A stretch of DNA of 64,000 bases from BOG-931 sp963761525 (GTDB lineage: Bacteria > Pseudomonadota > Alphaproteobacteria > Rhizobiales > Xanthobacteraceae). Numbering within the stretch: position 1 is the first letter of the stretch; each line of letters opens with the position of its first letter. This document shows, piece by piece, positions 21,514-30,286 of the stretch. The notes beneath the pieces are model-generated. The model was not told the DNA's origin. It worked only from the letters and a program-made list of their open reading frames with translations, and searched no databases. The DNA is taken from assembly GCA_963761525.1 (NCBI GenBank), contig CAVXHG010000006.1, positions 248,001-312,000 on the forward strand. Reading direction: 5' to 3'. The position numbers and the translations under genes were made by a program.

Positions 21514-22668
21514 TTTCCGGGGCTGTCTCGACGCTCCGTTCGGAAGCGCGAAGACCGAACAGCGCGACGAACGCTGCCAGAGAGAGCGCCGAGGAAACCG
21601 CGATCACCCAGATGCCCATGCGATCGAGCAACAAGCCGAATAATAGTGGCGCGAAAGCCTGCGACGCTCGGGCCGGCGCGCCAAGCAGGCCCGTTCTCTC
21701 GCCATAGGCATAGGGCCCAAACACCGCGAGCGGCACGGTGCCGCGCGCGATGGTCAGCAAGCCATTGCCGGCGCCGTAAAAGACTGTGAACGCGACCGCC
21801 GCCGGCGGTCCGACGATGGCAAAGACTACAGCCCCGATCGGATGCAACAGCGCCGCAATCCGCGCCGATATCAGCGGGTGAATGCGGCGCATGATCACGA
21901 ATTCGGCGAGACGCGCCACCACCTGGGCTGGACCGACCAACGACGCGGCAGCGACCGCCTGCAATGGTGTTGCGCCGGCACGCTCCAAAAGCGTCGGCAG
22001 TTGTGACGCCATGGCGCCGGTAACAAACCACACGGCCGCAAAGACAAAGGCGAGAAGCAGCATTTCCCTGCGCGGTTGCCAGCCGACACGGGCGCCGTCT
22101 TCACGCTTCACATACGCCGACTGCGACGGGACCGGCAGCAGAATCGATTGAGCGGTAAGCCGACGACCAGATTGAGCGCAGCCCACACCAGCACGGTCTC
22201 GCGCCAGCCAATCGCGTCGTTGAGGAAGGTCGAGATCGGCCAGCTCACCGTCGAAGCAAAGCCGGCGAATAGCGTAATGCCGGTGATCGGCCCACGCGCG
22301 CTTTGGCCATAGAGCGCAGCAAGGGCGGCAAAAGCCGCGTCGTAAAGACCGAGCGCCATGCCAACGCCGAGGATCGCCCAGGCGGCAAAGAGCGTTGCGG
22401 TGTTTACCGTGCCGGCCAGCGCGACCAACCCGACAGCCAGCACGATATTCGAGAAGGCCAGCACGCCGCGCCCGCCATAGCGATCGATGACGCGGCCCAC
22501 GGCCGGACCGGCAAATGCGGCGATTAGCAAGGCCGCGGAGAACGCCGCAAAAACCCAGGAACGCGAGACACCGATGCTCGCCCCGATTGGATCGGCCAGG
22601 ATCGCCGGCAGGTAATAGCTCGACGCCCAGGCCAGCGTCTGCGACAGGCCGAGCGCCGTGACGACCAT
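21494..22668 (-). CDS. Major facilitator superfamily transporter, one frameshift
   Basis: A 12-helix carrier of about 391 residues, read in two frames. The N-terminal half from ATG 22668 (MVVTALGLSQTLAWASSYYL) includes the loop motif GRVIDRYGGRGVLAFSN. The C-terminal half continues at LLPVPSQSAYVKRE and ends at 21494. One T is missing at about 22142-22143 (AATCGATTCTG on the minus strand needs an extra T to read NRFLLP), so a homopolymer error is likely. An earlier start up to 22794 is possible but unlike the family. Substrate unknown. Divergent from the Pat-like acetyltransferase (140 bases). Confidence 0.85.
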
Positions 22669-22808
22669 GTTTCTCGACCGGGTTGGGGCTACGTTGTTCT
22701 CGTCAGTGTGCAAACGAATGTTGCCTTCCCGTCGGGGACGTCCGCCTTCATAAAACTTTACAGCAATCTCTACGGCGCGATAGTTGGCGATCATCGGATA
22801 CGCAGGCC

Positions 22809-23342
22809 ATGACCGCTATCGACATTCGTCCAGCAAGCGCCGCCGACATCACCGCCATCGCGCAAATCTATGCTGAGGCCGTGAAGCACGGCACCGCATC
22901 ATTCGAGCTCCACCCGCCGAGCGAAGCCGAAATGGCGCGTCGGCAGCAGATATTGTTGGCCAAAAACTACCCCTACGTCGTCGCCGAACGTGCCGGTGTT
23001 ATTGCCGGTTATGCTTATGCCGGACCGTACCGCGAGCGCCGCGCCTACGACTGGTGCGTCGAGGACTCGATCTACATCGCGCCGGAATTTCATCGCCAGG
23101 GCATCGGACGCCAGCTACTCGAACGCCTTGTCAAGGATTTGGAGGCACGCGGCTTTCGCCAGATGCTCGCGGTAATTGGCGACACCGCGAATACCGCCTC
23201 TGCCGCGGTTCACGCCGCGGCTGGCTTCCGGCTAATCGGAACTTTTCAGTCGATCGGGTACAAACACGGCCGGTGGCTCGACACCGTGCTGATGCAGCGC
23301 GCCCTGGGCAGCGGCGATGGCGCGCCGCCGGAACCGCTCTAA
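22809..23342 (+). CDS. GNAT acetyltransferase, phosphinothricin/methionine-sulfoximine type
   Basis: A 177-residue acetyltransferase resembling Pat/MddA enzymes that acetylate phosphinothricin or methionine sulfoximine and sulfone. The start is ATG 22809 (MTAIDIRPASAADITAIAQI). Family signatures are IYAEAVKHGTASFELHPPSE, YAGPYRERRAYDWCVEDSIY, the acetyl-CoA loop HRQGIGRQLLERLV, and GFRLIGTFQSIGYKHGRWLD near the end. Assignment to the subfamily is strong; the true substrate is not shown. Its stop codon shares bases with the stop of the convergent DUF2794 gene. Confidence 0.87.
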   Translation: MTAIDIRPASAADITAIAQIYAEAVKHGTASFELHPPSEAEMARRQQILLAKNYPYVVAERAGVIAGYAYAGPYRERRAYDWCVEDSIYIAPEFHRQGIGRQLLERLVKDLEARGFRQMLAVIGDTANTASAAVHAAAGFRLIGTFQSIGYKHGRWLDTVLMQRALGSGDGAPPEPL

Positions 23343-23704
23343 GTCGTGACCACCCGAAAGACCCGGTCGAGCACACTGAGCACGCGATCCAATTCATGAC
23401 CCCGGCGCAGGATAAGCCCGGTCGCCGAAACGACGCTGTAAGCGCCCTGCCGGCGGCTAAGTTTGGGGTTCTTCTCGACACGATAGATCGGAACTTGCGA
23501 GGCGTGCCGGAAAATCGAAAAAACCGCACGATCTTTGAGAAAATCGATGGCGTAATCACGCCATTCGCCGGCGGCGACCATACGGCCATAAAGGCTCAAA
23601 ATGCGGTCCAACTCACGCCGGTTGAATCTGACCTCATTCGCGGGGGCGGTTGCTCGAACCTCGCCCCCGCGCCACATGCTGGGATCAGTTTCGCCGATAT
23701 CCAT
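23339..23704 (-). CDS. DUF2794 family protein
   Basis: A 121-residue soluble protein with the conserved core RFNRRELDRILSLYGRMVAAGEWRDYAIDFLKDRAVF (given here for positions 26-62) and the motif KNPKLSRRQGAYSVVS. This matches DUF2794, a family almost restricted to alphaproteobacteria and of unknown function. It starts at ATG 23704 and its stop (23339-23341) overlaps the stop of the facing acetyltransferase. The candidate orphan RNA begins about 180 bases upstream on the other strand. Confidence 0.88.
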   Translation of the reverse strand: MDIGETDPSMWRGGEVRATAPANEVRFNRRELDRILSLYGRMVAAGEWRDYAIDFLKDRAVFSIFRHASQVPIYRVEKNPKLSRRQGAYSVVSATGLILRRGHELDRVLSVLDRVFRVVTT

Positions 23705-23882
23705 GCGGCGCCTCCATTGTCATCTCGGTTTCATGATCGCGCCGGATGCGAGCCGCGGCAAGGGCTTCCCAAGCGGCAAAATCACACCGGGGGCCGGAGA
23801 CAGAATAAGGTCCCGCTACACCAAGGTGCGACATTTAGGACCTCTGGAATCACGCATTCGTTAAACCAATCATAATGCGGCC

Positions 23883-24082
23883 AAACTTCCGTCGAGGTCA
23901 CGCCAAGCTGAGGTGAGAATAACATCCTTGTTGCCTCAGGGCCCGGTCTGGATCGCTCTCCGGATTCCTCAGCCCCCCAGCCCCCCGGGGCGCGGACGGA
24001 CCGGGCCAGAGTTCCGCGTACGGTTCAATCCCCAGTATCCTTTAAGGCCGGCAGCCAGTTAGTTGCCGGTCTTTTTCTTTTT
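23883..24082 (+). ncRNA. Candidate orphan structured RNA with terminator
   Basis: The 408 bases between the DUF2794 start and the DUF1223 stop hold no gene but show an organised plus-strand unit. A -10-like CATAAT is at 23871-23876. Then come the hairpin CTGAGG/CCTCAG (23908-23939) and a long hairpin closed by GGCCCGGTC/GACCGGGCC (23940-24007), with an inner TCCG/CGGA pair and a C-rich stretch AGCCCCCCAGCCCCCC. A terminator ends it at about 24082. The facing gene downstream is on the minus strand, so this is not an mRNA leader. 6S RNA or a trans-acting sRNA are possible; neither is shown. Confidence 0.5.
24046..24082 (+). terminator. Rho-independent terminator of the candidate RNA
   Basis: Stem CCGGCA (24048-24053) / TGCCGG (24064-24069) with a ten-base loop, followed by TCTTTTTCTTTTT. 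The T-run exists only on the plus strand, so it ends a plus-strand transcript, not acnA-DUF1223. Confidence 0.85.
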
Positions 24083-24112
24083 AAAGCTGATCGAACGAGG
24101 AGCGGCAGCGCG

Positions 24113-24892
24113 CTACTTGGCGTTATTCGATTGGTGCGCGGCGATCAGCGATTCGCCAAGTTGAGTGTAGCCGGCGCCCAGGATGATTCCGGGCTTCTCG
24201 TGCGTACCTTCCTGCACCATGACGGCGGCAGCATCGATGTCGTCGCCTTTGACTTCGGACATCGGCACGGACCAGACCGCGTCCGTTCCACTCCATTCGC
24301 CGAGCTTGAGCCAGCGCCGCACGACGTTATGATAGGTGATGGTCCGGCCGTGGTTTTCGCCGCGGCCAATCTCAACTGCCACTGCACGCGCCAGCGGGCA
24401 AAGCCAGACTTCGCCGCCGACATGCGCGGCCCCTTTCGCCAGCACGTTGACATTCAGATTACCGCCGCCAAGCGACAGCAAAACCGGCAGCGACATGACG
24501 GAAGCTTTCTGCTCGGTCTCCGCGATCGTGTGCTCAATCGCAGCGCGATCGCTGCCAAGCGCATCCATGCTGCCGTTGACAACGACCTGAGGCGTATAGA
24601 CATCACGATCGCCACGCACATGGGCGTAAGCACGCTGGCGCGCCGAATGACCCGGCATGGCGAGCGTATCTTTCCAGCCGAGATAATCCCAGTAATCGAT
24701 CGGATCGCTGAGCGCGATAAGCGACGGATCGTTCGCGAGTTCGCCAAGCAGCTTGTCGGCCGGGGGACAGGAAGAACAACCTTGGCTGGTAAACAGCTCA
24801 AGTAGCGCCTTCGGCTCGGCATACGCCAAACCCGACGTCGCGATAAGAAGCCCGGCAATCAGGGGAGCCGATGCGAGGCGGCAACGCAGCAT
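24113..24892 (-). CDS. DUF1223 family exported thioredoxin-fold protein
   Basis: A 259-residue protein from ATG 24892 (MLRCRLASAP) with a signal peptide (LIAGLLIATSGLAYA). Right after it is a thioredoxin-like start, LLELFTSQGCSSCPPADKLL, with a CxxC motif. The conserved segment DPIDYWDYLGWKDTLA and YTPQVVVNGSMDALG identify DUF1223. The family is periplasmic and assumed redox-active, but no reaction is proven. It follows acnA by 105 bases on the same strand; the ccm operon upstream also handles thiol chemistry, which fits but does not prove a link. Confidence 0.9.
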   Translation of the reverse strand: MLRCRLASAPLIAGLLIATSGLAYAEPKALLELFTSQGCSSCPPADKLLGELANDPSLIALSDPIDYWDYLGWKDTLAMPGHSARQRAYAHVRGDRDVYTPQVVVNGSMDALGSDRAAIEHTIAETEQKASVMSLPVLLSLGGGNLNVNVLAKGAAHVGGEVWLCPLARAVAVEIGRGENHGRTITYHNVVRRWLKLGEWSGTDAVWSVPMSEVKGDDIDAAAVMVQEGTHEKPGIILGAGYTQLGESLIAAHQSNNAK

Positions 24893-24997
24893 TCCAGTCT
24901 CCACCCCGCACACCCCTTGAAGCGGTGATACCGCCCAGCGCCTTTGGTAACGCCGGGCATGGTCACCCGCCACTCAAATAGCGGTGAGGAGGTTAAT

Positions 24998-27703
24998 TTA
25001 CGCCGCCAGATGACGGAGCACGTACTGCAGGATGCCGCCGTTCTTGTAATAGTCCAACTCATCCGCCGTATCGATGCGGCAGATCAGCGGCACGCGCTTA
25101 AGCCCACCGTCCGACGCAACGATCTCCGCGAGCAGACGCTGATGCGGTTTCAAGTCGCCGTGCAGGCCGCGAATGGTGACAAGCTCGTCACCCTTGAGGC
25201 CGAGCGTCTGCCATGAGGTGTTCTCCTCGAACACCAGCGGGACGACGCCCATGCCGACAAGGTTGGAACGGTGAATGCGCTCGAACGACTGCGCGATCAC
25301 CGCGCGTACGCCGAGCAGAATCGTTCCCTTCGCCGCCCAGTCGCGTGACGAGCCGGTGCCATATTCCTTGCCGGCGAAGATCACCAGCGGCACGCCTTCC
25401 TTCTTGTAGCGCATGGCAGCGTCGTACATCGTCATGCGCTCTTTCGAGGGATAGTGAATGGTGAAGCCGCCTTCGACGCCCGGCACCATCTGATTTTTGA
25501 TGCGGATGTTGGCTAAGGTGCCGCGCATCATCACTTGATGGTTGCCGCGCCGGGTGCCGTACTGATTGAAGTCCTTCGGACGGACCTGATGGTCGCGCAG
25601 ATACTCGCCCGCCGGGCTCTCTTCCTTGATCGAGCCGGCTGGCGAGATGTGGTCGGTCGTGATCGAGTCAAGAAACAGGCCGAGCACCCGTGCATCGACG
25701 ATATCTTCGAGCGGCTGGCTGCGCTTCTGCATGCCTTCGAAGTACGGCGGATTCTGTACGTAGGTCGAACGATCGTCCCACTTGTAGGTCAGGCCGCCCT
25801 TCACCGCGATCTTGCGCCAGTTCGTATCGCCCTTGAACACGTCGCCGTATTTGCGGGTGAACATCTGCTTGTTGATGCTCTTGTTGATCACGGTCGCGAT
25901 CTCGCGGCTGGTCGGCCAGATATCGCGCAGATAGACCTTGCGGCCTTTTTGGTCCGTACCGAGCGGCTGCTTGGCGACATCGATCTGCATCGAGCCGGCA
26001 ATCGCGTAGGCAACGACCAGCGGCGGCGACGCCAGGTAGTTGGCGCGCACGTCAGCATTGACACGGCCTTCGAAGTTACGATTGCCGGACAGCACCGCGG
26101 CGGCGACAAGATCGTTCTTGTTGATCGCCTCCGAAATCTCTTCCGGCAGCGGGCCGGAATTGCCGATGCAGGTCGTGCAGCCGAAGCCGACGAGATTGAA
26201 GCCGAGCTTGTCGAGGTAGGGCTGCAGGCCCGACTTGTTGTAGTACTCCTCAACGACTTGGGAACCGGGCGCGAGCGACGTCTTCACCCACGGCTTCACC
26301 GTAAGGCCCTTCTCAACGGCTTTCTTGGCGAGCAGGCCAGCGGCAATCATCACGCTCGGGTTCGAGGTATTGGTGCACGAAGTGATCGCCGCGATCACCA
26401 CGTCGCCGTTGCCGAGCGTATGGCTGCGCCCTTCGACCGGAACGCGCTTGTCCATCTCGCTCGCTTTGCCGAACTCCTTGTCCATCGACTGGGCAAAATT
26501 GCCTTTGACTTCCTTGAGCGCAACGCGGTCCTGCGGACGCTTCGGGCCGGCAAGGGACGGCTCGATCGACGACAGTTCGAGCTTCAGCACCTCGGTGAAG
26601 ATCGGCTCCTGCGTGCTCTTGGTGCGGTACATGCCTTGCGCCTTGGCATAGGCGAGCACCAGCGCGATGCGATCGGCGGCACGGCCGGTCTCGCGCAGGT
26701 AGTGAATGGTGTCGTCGTCGATCGGGAAGAAGCCGCAGGTCGCGCCATATTCCGGCGACATGTTGCCGATCGTGGCGCGGTCGGCGATCGTCAGATCGGC
26801 AAGACCCGGACCGAAAAACTCGACGAATTTGCCGACAACGCCGCGCTTGCGCAGCATCTGCGTCACGGTCAGCACCAGGTCGGTCGCGGTGATGCCTTCC
26901 TTGAGCTTGCCGTTCAAACGGACGCCAATGACTTCCGGCAGCAGCATCGAATAAGGCTGGCCGAGCATGGCGGCTTCGGCTTCGATGCCGCCGACGCCCC
27001 AGCCCAGCACCGAGAGGCCGTTGACCATCGTGGTGTGCGAATCGGTGCCGACCAGCGTGTCGGGATAAGCGAGTTCGGTGGCGACCGTTTTGTCGGGCAA
27101 GGTGATCTTGGTTTTCGAGGTCCAGACCGTCTGCGACAGGTATTCGAGATTGACCTGGTGGCAGATGCCGGTGCCGGGCGGCACGACGCGGAAGCCTTCG
27201 AACGAGCGCTGCGCCCATTTGAGGAAGCCATAGCGTTCCTGGTTCTGCTTGTATTCCTCTTCGACGTTCTTCTTGAACGAGTCCTTGTGGCCGAAGAAGT
27301 TCACCGCCACCGAGTGGTCGATGACGAGATCAACCGGCACCAGAGGATTGATCTTTTTCGGGTCGCCGCCGAGATGCTCCATGGCGTCGCGCATCGCGGC
27401 GAGATCGACCACCGCCGGGACGCCGGTGAAGTCCTGCATCAGTACGCGCGCCGGGCGAAACGCGATCTCGCGATCAGAGGTCTTGTTCTTGAGCCACTGC
27501 GCGACCGCCTGGATGTCCTGCTTGGTGACCGACCGGCCATCCTCGTTGCGGAGCAGGTTCTCCAGCAGAACCTTTAGCGAGAATGGCAGCCGCGAAATCC
27601 CTTTGAGCCCGTTTTTCTCAGCCGCCGGCAGGCTGAAATAGGCGTAGGTCTTGGACCCCACTTTGAGTGACCGCAGGCACTTGAAGCTATCGACCGAATC
27701 CAT
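24998..27703 (-). CDS. acnA: Aconitate hydratase A
   Basis: Monomeric [4Fe-4S] enzyme converting citrate to isocitrate, 901 residues. It starts at ATG 27703 (MDSVDSFKCLRSLKVGSKTY), the usual alphaproteobacterial N-terminus. Cluster cysteines are in AAITSCTNTSNPSVM and FGCTTCIGNSGPLPEEI. Substrate-binding segments include DSHTTMVNGLSVLGWGVGG and KEYGTGSSRDWAAKG near the C-terminus. The frame is intact. The reading frame remains open 57 codons upstream, but that extension has no family support. It is divergent from ccmA with a 260-base gap. Confidence 0.97.
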   Translation of the reverse strand: MDSVDSFKCLRSLKVGSKTYAYFSLPAAEKNGLKGISRLPFSLKVLLENLLRNEDGRSVTKQDIQAVAQWLKNKTSDREIAFRPARVLMQDFTGVPAVVDLAAMRDAMEHLGGDPKKINPLVPVDLVIDHSVAVNFFGHKDSFKKNVEEEYKQNQERYGFLKWAQRSFEGFRVVPPGTGICHQVNLEYLSQTVWTSKTKITLPDKTVATELAYPDTLVGTDSHTTMVNGLSVLGWGVGGIEAEAAMLGQPYSMLLPEVIGVRLNGKLKEGITATDLVLTVTQMLRKRGVVGKFVEFFGPGLADLTIADRATIGNMSPEYGATCGFFPIDDDTIHYLRETGRAADRIALVLAYAKAQGMYRTKSTQEPIFTEVLKLELSSIEPSLAGPKRPQDRVALKEVKGNFAQSMDKEFGKASEMDKRVPVEGRSHTLGNGDVVIAAITSCTNTSNPSVMIAAGLLAKKAVEKGLTVKPWVKTSLAPGSQVVEEYYNKSGLQPYLDKLGFNLVGFGCTTCIGNSGPLPEEISEAINKNDLVAAAVLSGNRNFEGRVNADVRANYLASPPLVVAYAIAGSMQIDVAKQPLGTDQKGRKVYLRDIWPTSREIATVINKSINKQMFTRKYGDVFKGDTNWRKIAVKGGLTYKWDDRSTYVQNPPYFEGMQKRSQPLEDIVDARVLGLFLDSITTDHISPAGSIKEESPAGEYLRDHQVRPKDFNQYGTRRGNHQVMMRGTLANIRIKNQMVPGVEGGFTIHYPSKERMTMYDAAMRYKKEGVPLVIFAGKEYGTGSSRDWAAKGTILLGVRAVIAQSFERIHRSNLVGMGVVPLVFEENTSWQTLGLKGDELVTIRGLHGDLKPHQRLLAEIVASDGGLKRVPLICRIDTADELDYYKNGGILQYVLRHLAA

Positions 27704-27876
27704 GACTTTTTTCCCATCCTCCCGGCCGGGCGCCGGGGCAAATTCGAGGTAATTTATTGCCGAAACAGGCCCAACAGGAGGTTGTTGGTCGGAAACGGGA
27801 GGCGTCGCCGGCGCGGCACCACTTAGTTTTCGGCTTATAAAGTCTTTTGAGAATTTGTGCCAGAACAACAACAAAA

Positions 27877-27895
27877 GGCCGGTAAGATGCCGGCC
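27877..27895 (-). promoter_or_regulatory. Hairpin with T-rich tail upstream of acnA
   Basis: On the minus strand GGCCGG-catctta-CCGGCC is followed by TTTTGTTGTTGTT, like a weak terminator. It lies about 175 bases before the acnA start, where no upstream gene is read on this strand, so it could be an attenuator in an acnA leader. Support is structural only. Confidence 0.35.
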
Positions 27896-27963
27896 ATCCC
27901 GTCATCGCATGCGAGAAACAGGCGGGTTCAGCCGGGCTCAGCGCCAGACTCAGGACCTTACCG

Positions 27964-28593
27964 ATGCGGCTTTGCGCTGTTGATCTGGCCTGTCACCGTG
28001 GCGGCAGGGACGTATTCAGTGGACTTGGCTTCGCCGTGGCATCCGGCGAGGCTTTGACCATCACCGGGCGCAACGGTGCTGGGAAATCATCGCTATTACG
28101 GACCATCATCGGGCTCGCCCGCATCGCGCATGGCCGAATCGCCCTGGAGGGTGGCGACCCGGAACTCACCGTTGCCGAACAGGCCCACTATCTGGGCCAT
28201 TATGACGCCCTGAAACCGTCATTGTCGGTGCGCGAAAACCTCCACTTCTGGGCAGGCTTCTTGGGGGGTGAAAGCGCAGATATCCGCCCGGCGCTCGATG
28301 CCGTTGGCCTCGATGAGCTGGCCGATTTGCCAGCCGCATACTTGTCGGCGGGTCAGCGCCGAAGGCTCTCGATCGCCCGCTTACTGGCCGTGAAACGCCC
28401 AATCTGGCTGCTCGACGAACCCACCAGCACGCTTGACGCATCGGCCCAGCAACAACTCGCGGGCTTGATGCGCGCTCATCTCGACGACGGCGGCCTTATT
28501 CTCGCCGCGACCCATGCGCCGCTGGACCTTGTCGGTGCAAAGGAGTTGCGGCTCGACAATGTCCAGCCAATGGCGGCCGAGGCGGCTGAATGA
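27964..28593 (+). CDS. ccmA: Heme exporter ATP-binding protein CcmA
   Basis: ATPase of the CcmABC complex that releases heme-charged CcmE during cytochrome c maturation. It has 209 residues, the family size. Walker A is ITGRNGAGKSSLLRTI, the signature region LSAGQRRRLSIARLLA (degenerate as usual in CcmA), Walker B PIWLLDEPTSTLD and switch His AATHAPLDL. The stop overlaps ccmB as ATGA. First gene of a ccmABCDG operon; ccmE, ccmF and ccmH are not in the window. Confidence 0.95.
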   Translation: MRLCAVDLACHRGGRDVFSGLGFAVASGEALTITGRNGAGKSSLLRTIIGLARIAHGRIALEGGDPELTVAEQAHYLGHYDALKPSLSVRENLHFWAGFLGGESADIRPALDAVGLDELADLPAAYLSAGQRRRLSIARLLAVKRPIWLLDEPTSTLDASAQQQLAGLMRAHLDDGGLILAATHAPLDLVGAKELRLDNVQPMAAEAAE

Positions 28594-29258
28594 GTTCGCT
28601 GACCGCCATCCTGGTGCGCGACATGCGCATCGCCATTCGCGTCGGCGGTGGCGCATTGATGGGCGTGCTGTTCTTTCTGGTCGTGGTCACGCTGGTGCCG
28701 TTCGCGGTCGGACCCGATCTCGCGCTGCTCAAACGCATTGGACCGGCGATCCTGTGGCTCGCGGCTTTACTCGCAAGCCTGCTGGCGCTCGACCGGCTGT
28801 TCACCTCCGACTACGAAGATGGGTCGCTTGATCTCATCCTGATGGGCCGCGCGCCGCTCGAACTCGTCGTCGCGACGAAAGGCATCGCGCATTGGCTGAC
28901 GACCGGCCTGCCGCTGATTATCGCGGCGCCACTGATCGGCCTGTTCCTCAATCTCGATCCCCCCGCTGAGGCGGCATTGGCGCTGACACTCCTGGCTGGC
29001 ACCCCGGCGCTCACTTTCATCGGCATGATTGGGGCGGCGATCGCCGTGACGCTGCGCCGCGGCGGCCTGTTGCTGGCCGTGATCGTGCTGCCGCTGACGG
29101 TGCCGGTTCTTATCTTCGGCGTCGCCGCAGCTAATGCCGCGGTAATCGGGCCGGTGCCCTTTGGAACTCCGTTTACGATCCTCTGTGCGTTGACTCTTGC
29201 AAGCATCGTGATCGGACCATTCGCCGCGGCGGCGGCGTTGCGGCAGGAAATGGAATAG
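28590..29258 (+). CDS. ccmB: Heme exporter protein CcmB
   Basis: Integral membrane subunit (222 residues, six hydrophobic segments) of the CcmABC complex. The N-terminus MSSLTAILVRDMRIAIRVGG and the segment DRLFTSDYEDGSLDLILMG are typical of CcmB. It overlaps ccmA by four bases and is 93 bases before ccmC. Confidence 0.95.
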   Translation: MSSLTAILVRDMRIAIRVGGGALMGVLFFLVVVTLVPFAVGPDLALLKRIGPAILWLAALLASLLALDRLFTSDYEDGSLDLILMGRAPLELVVATKGIAHWLTTGLPLIIAAPLIGLFLNLDPPAEAALALTLLAGTPALTFIGMIGAAIAVTLRRGGLLLAVIVLPLTVPVLIFGVAAANAAVIGPVPFGTPFTILCALTLASIVIGPFAAAAALRQEME

Positions 29259-29351
29259 TGATCAGCTCGTGAACGTAATTCGCTCATGGAAAAGTGAAAT
29301 GCGGCCGCCTCGGCGGGGTTATAGTGCCGCCGATTGAACCGGAACTTTGCG

Positions 29352-30080
29352 ATGCCTGTTACCGATCTTGCTAACCCCACGCGCTTCCTTGCCCTCGCCA
29401 ACCGCCTGATCCCGTGGCTCGGCGCGCTGACCGTGATCGCGTTCGCCTATGGCATCGATCGCGCGATGCTGGCGCCGGACGATTATCAGCAGGGTGCCAC
29501 TGTAAAGATCATGTTCCTGCATGTGCCATCGGCGTGGCTCGGCATGTTGGGCTGGGGCGTGATGACGGTGGCTGCGCTCGGCACGCTGGTCTGGCGCCAT
29601 CCGCTCGCCGATGTCACGGCAAAAGCCGCCGCCCCGATTGGCGCGGCGTTCACGCTACTCTGCCTCGTCACCGGTTCGCTGTGGGGGAGGCCCGAATGGG
29701 GCACCTATTGGGTGTGGGACGCACGGCTGACGTCGGAGCTAATTTTGCTTCTGCTCTATCTCGGCGTCATCGCGGTATGGCGTACCGTCGAAGATCCGTC
29801 GCGCGCGGGGCGTGCCGTTGCCGTGCTCACGCTGGTGGGCGCCGTCGATTTGCCGATCATCAAATTCTCGGTCGATTGGTGGAATACCCTGCATCAGGGC
29901 TCGTCGGTGTTCCGTCTTGGCGGCTCGACGATCGATCCATCGATCCTAATGCCGTTGTTCATCATGGCGATTGCCTTCACGCTGTTATTCGTGACGCTGT
30001 TGCTCGCCGCGATGCGTAACGAGATTCTGCGCCGCCGCGTGCGCACTTTGCGGCTGATGCAGGCGAGCGCGGTGAGCTGA
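29352..30080 (+). CDS. ccmC: Heme transporter CcmC
   Basis: Inner-membrane protein of the heme-handling family, 242 residues and six transmembrane segments. The tryptophan-rich WWD motif, WGTYWVWDARLTSELILLL (about residues 115-133), binds heme for transfer to CcmE. Conserved histidines lie in MFLHVPSAWL and WWNTLHQGSS. I choose ATG 29352 (MPVTDLANPTRFL) over an upstream TTG at 29334. The ccmD start follows two bases after the stop. Confidence 0.95.
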   Translation: MPVTDLANPTRFLALANRLIPWLGALTVIAFAYGIDRAMLAPDDYQQGATVKIMFLHVPSAWLGMLGWGVMTVAALGTLVWRHPLADVTAKAAAPIGAAFTLLCLVTGSLWGRPEWGTYWVWDARLTSELILLLLYLGVIAVWRTVEDPSRAGRAVAVLTLVGAVDLPIIKFSVDWWNTLHQGSSVFRLGGSTIDPSILMPLFIMAIAFTLLFVTLLLAAMRNEILRRRVRTLRLMQASAVS

Positions 30081-30082
30081 CG

Positions 30083-30286
30083 ATGGAAGCGATGAATCAC
30101 GCCGGCTTCATCGTGGCGTCTTACGCCGCGGCCGCAATCATCGTTGCCGGGCTGATTGCCTGGGTGATGCTGGATTTCCGCGCACAGCGCCGCAATCTTG
30201 CCGAGCTTGAAGCGCGCGGTATCACGCGGCGCTCGGCGCCGCCACAAGGTGGGCGCACCATGGAACAGGCTCGGGAAGACGCATGA
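30083..30286 (+). CDS. ccmD: Heme exporter protein CcmD
   Basis: A 67-residue single-span membrane protein (HAGFIVASYAAAAIIVAGLIAW) followed by a basic, charged tail (LDFRAQRRNLAELEARGITRR). This is the standard layout of CcmD, which stabilises the CcmABC-CcmE complex. It sits between ccmC and ccmG and overlaps ccmG by four bases (ATGA). Confidence 0.93.
   Translation: MEAMNHAGFIVASYAAAAIIVAGLIAWVMLDFRAQRRNLAELEARGITRRSAPPQGGRTMEQAREDA

Noticed and set aside
24018..24036. GGTTCAATCC resembling a tRNA T-loop, possible tRNA or tmRNA
   Set aside because: Flanking bases do not pair as a T-stem, no anticodon or acceptor stem, and no tmRNA tag sequence.
25535..27577. Open frame of 680 codons opposite acnA
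   Set aside because: Antisense shadow of a fully intact, conserved aconitase gene.
27704..27874. 57-codon N-terminal extension of AcnA
   Set aside because: Reading frame is open, but MDSVDSFKCLRSL is the normal N-terminus and the extension looks non-coding and contains no ribosome site.
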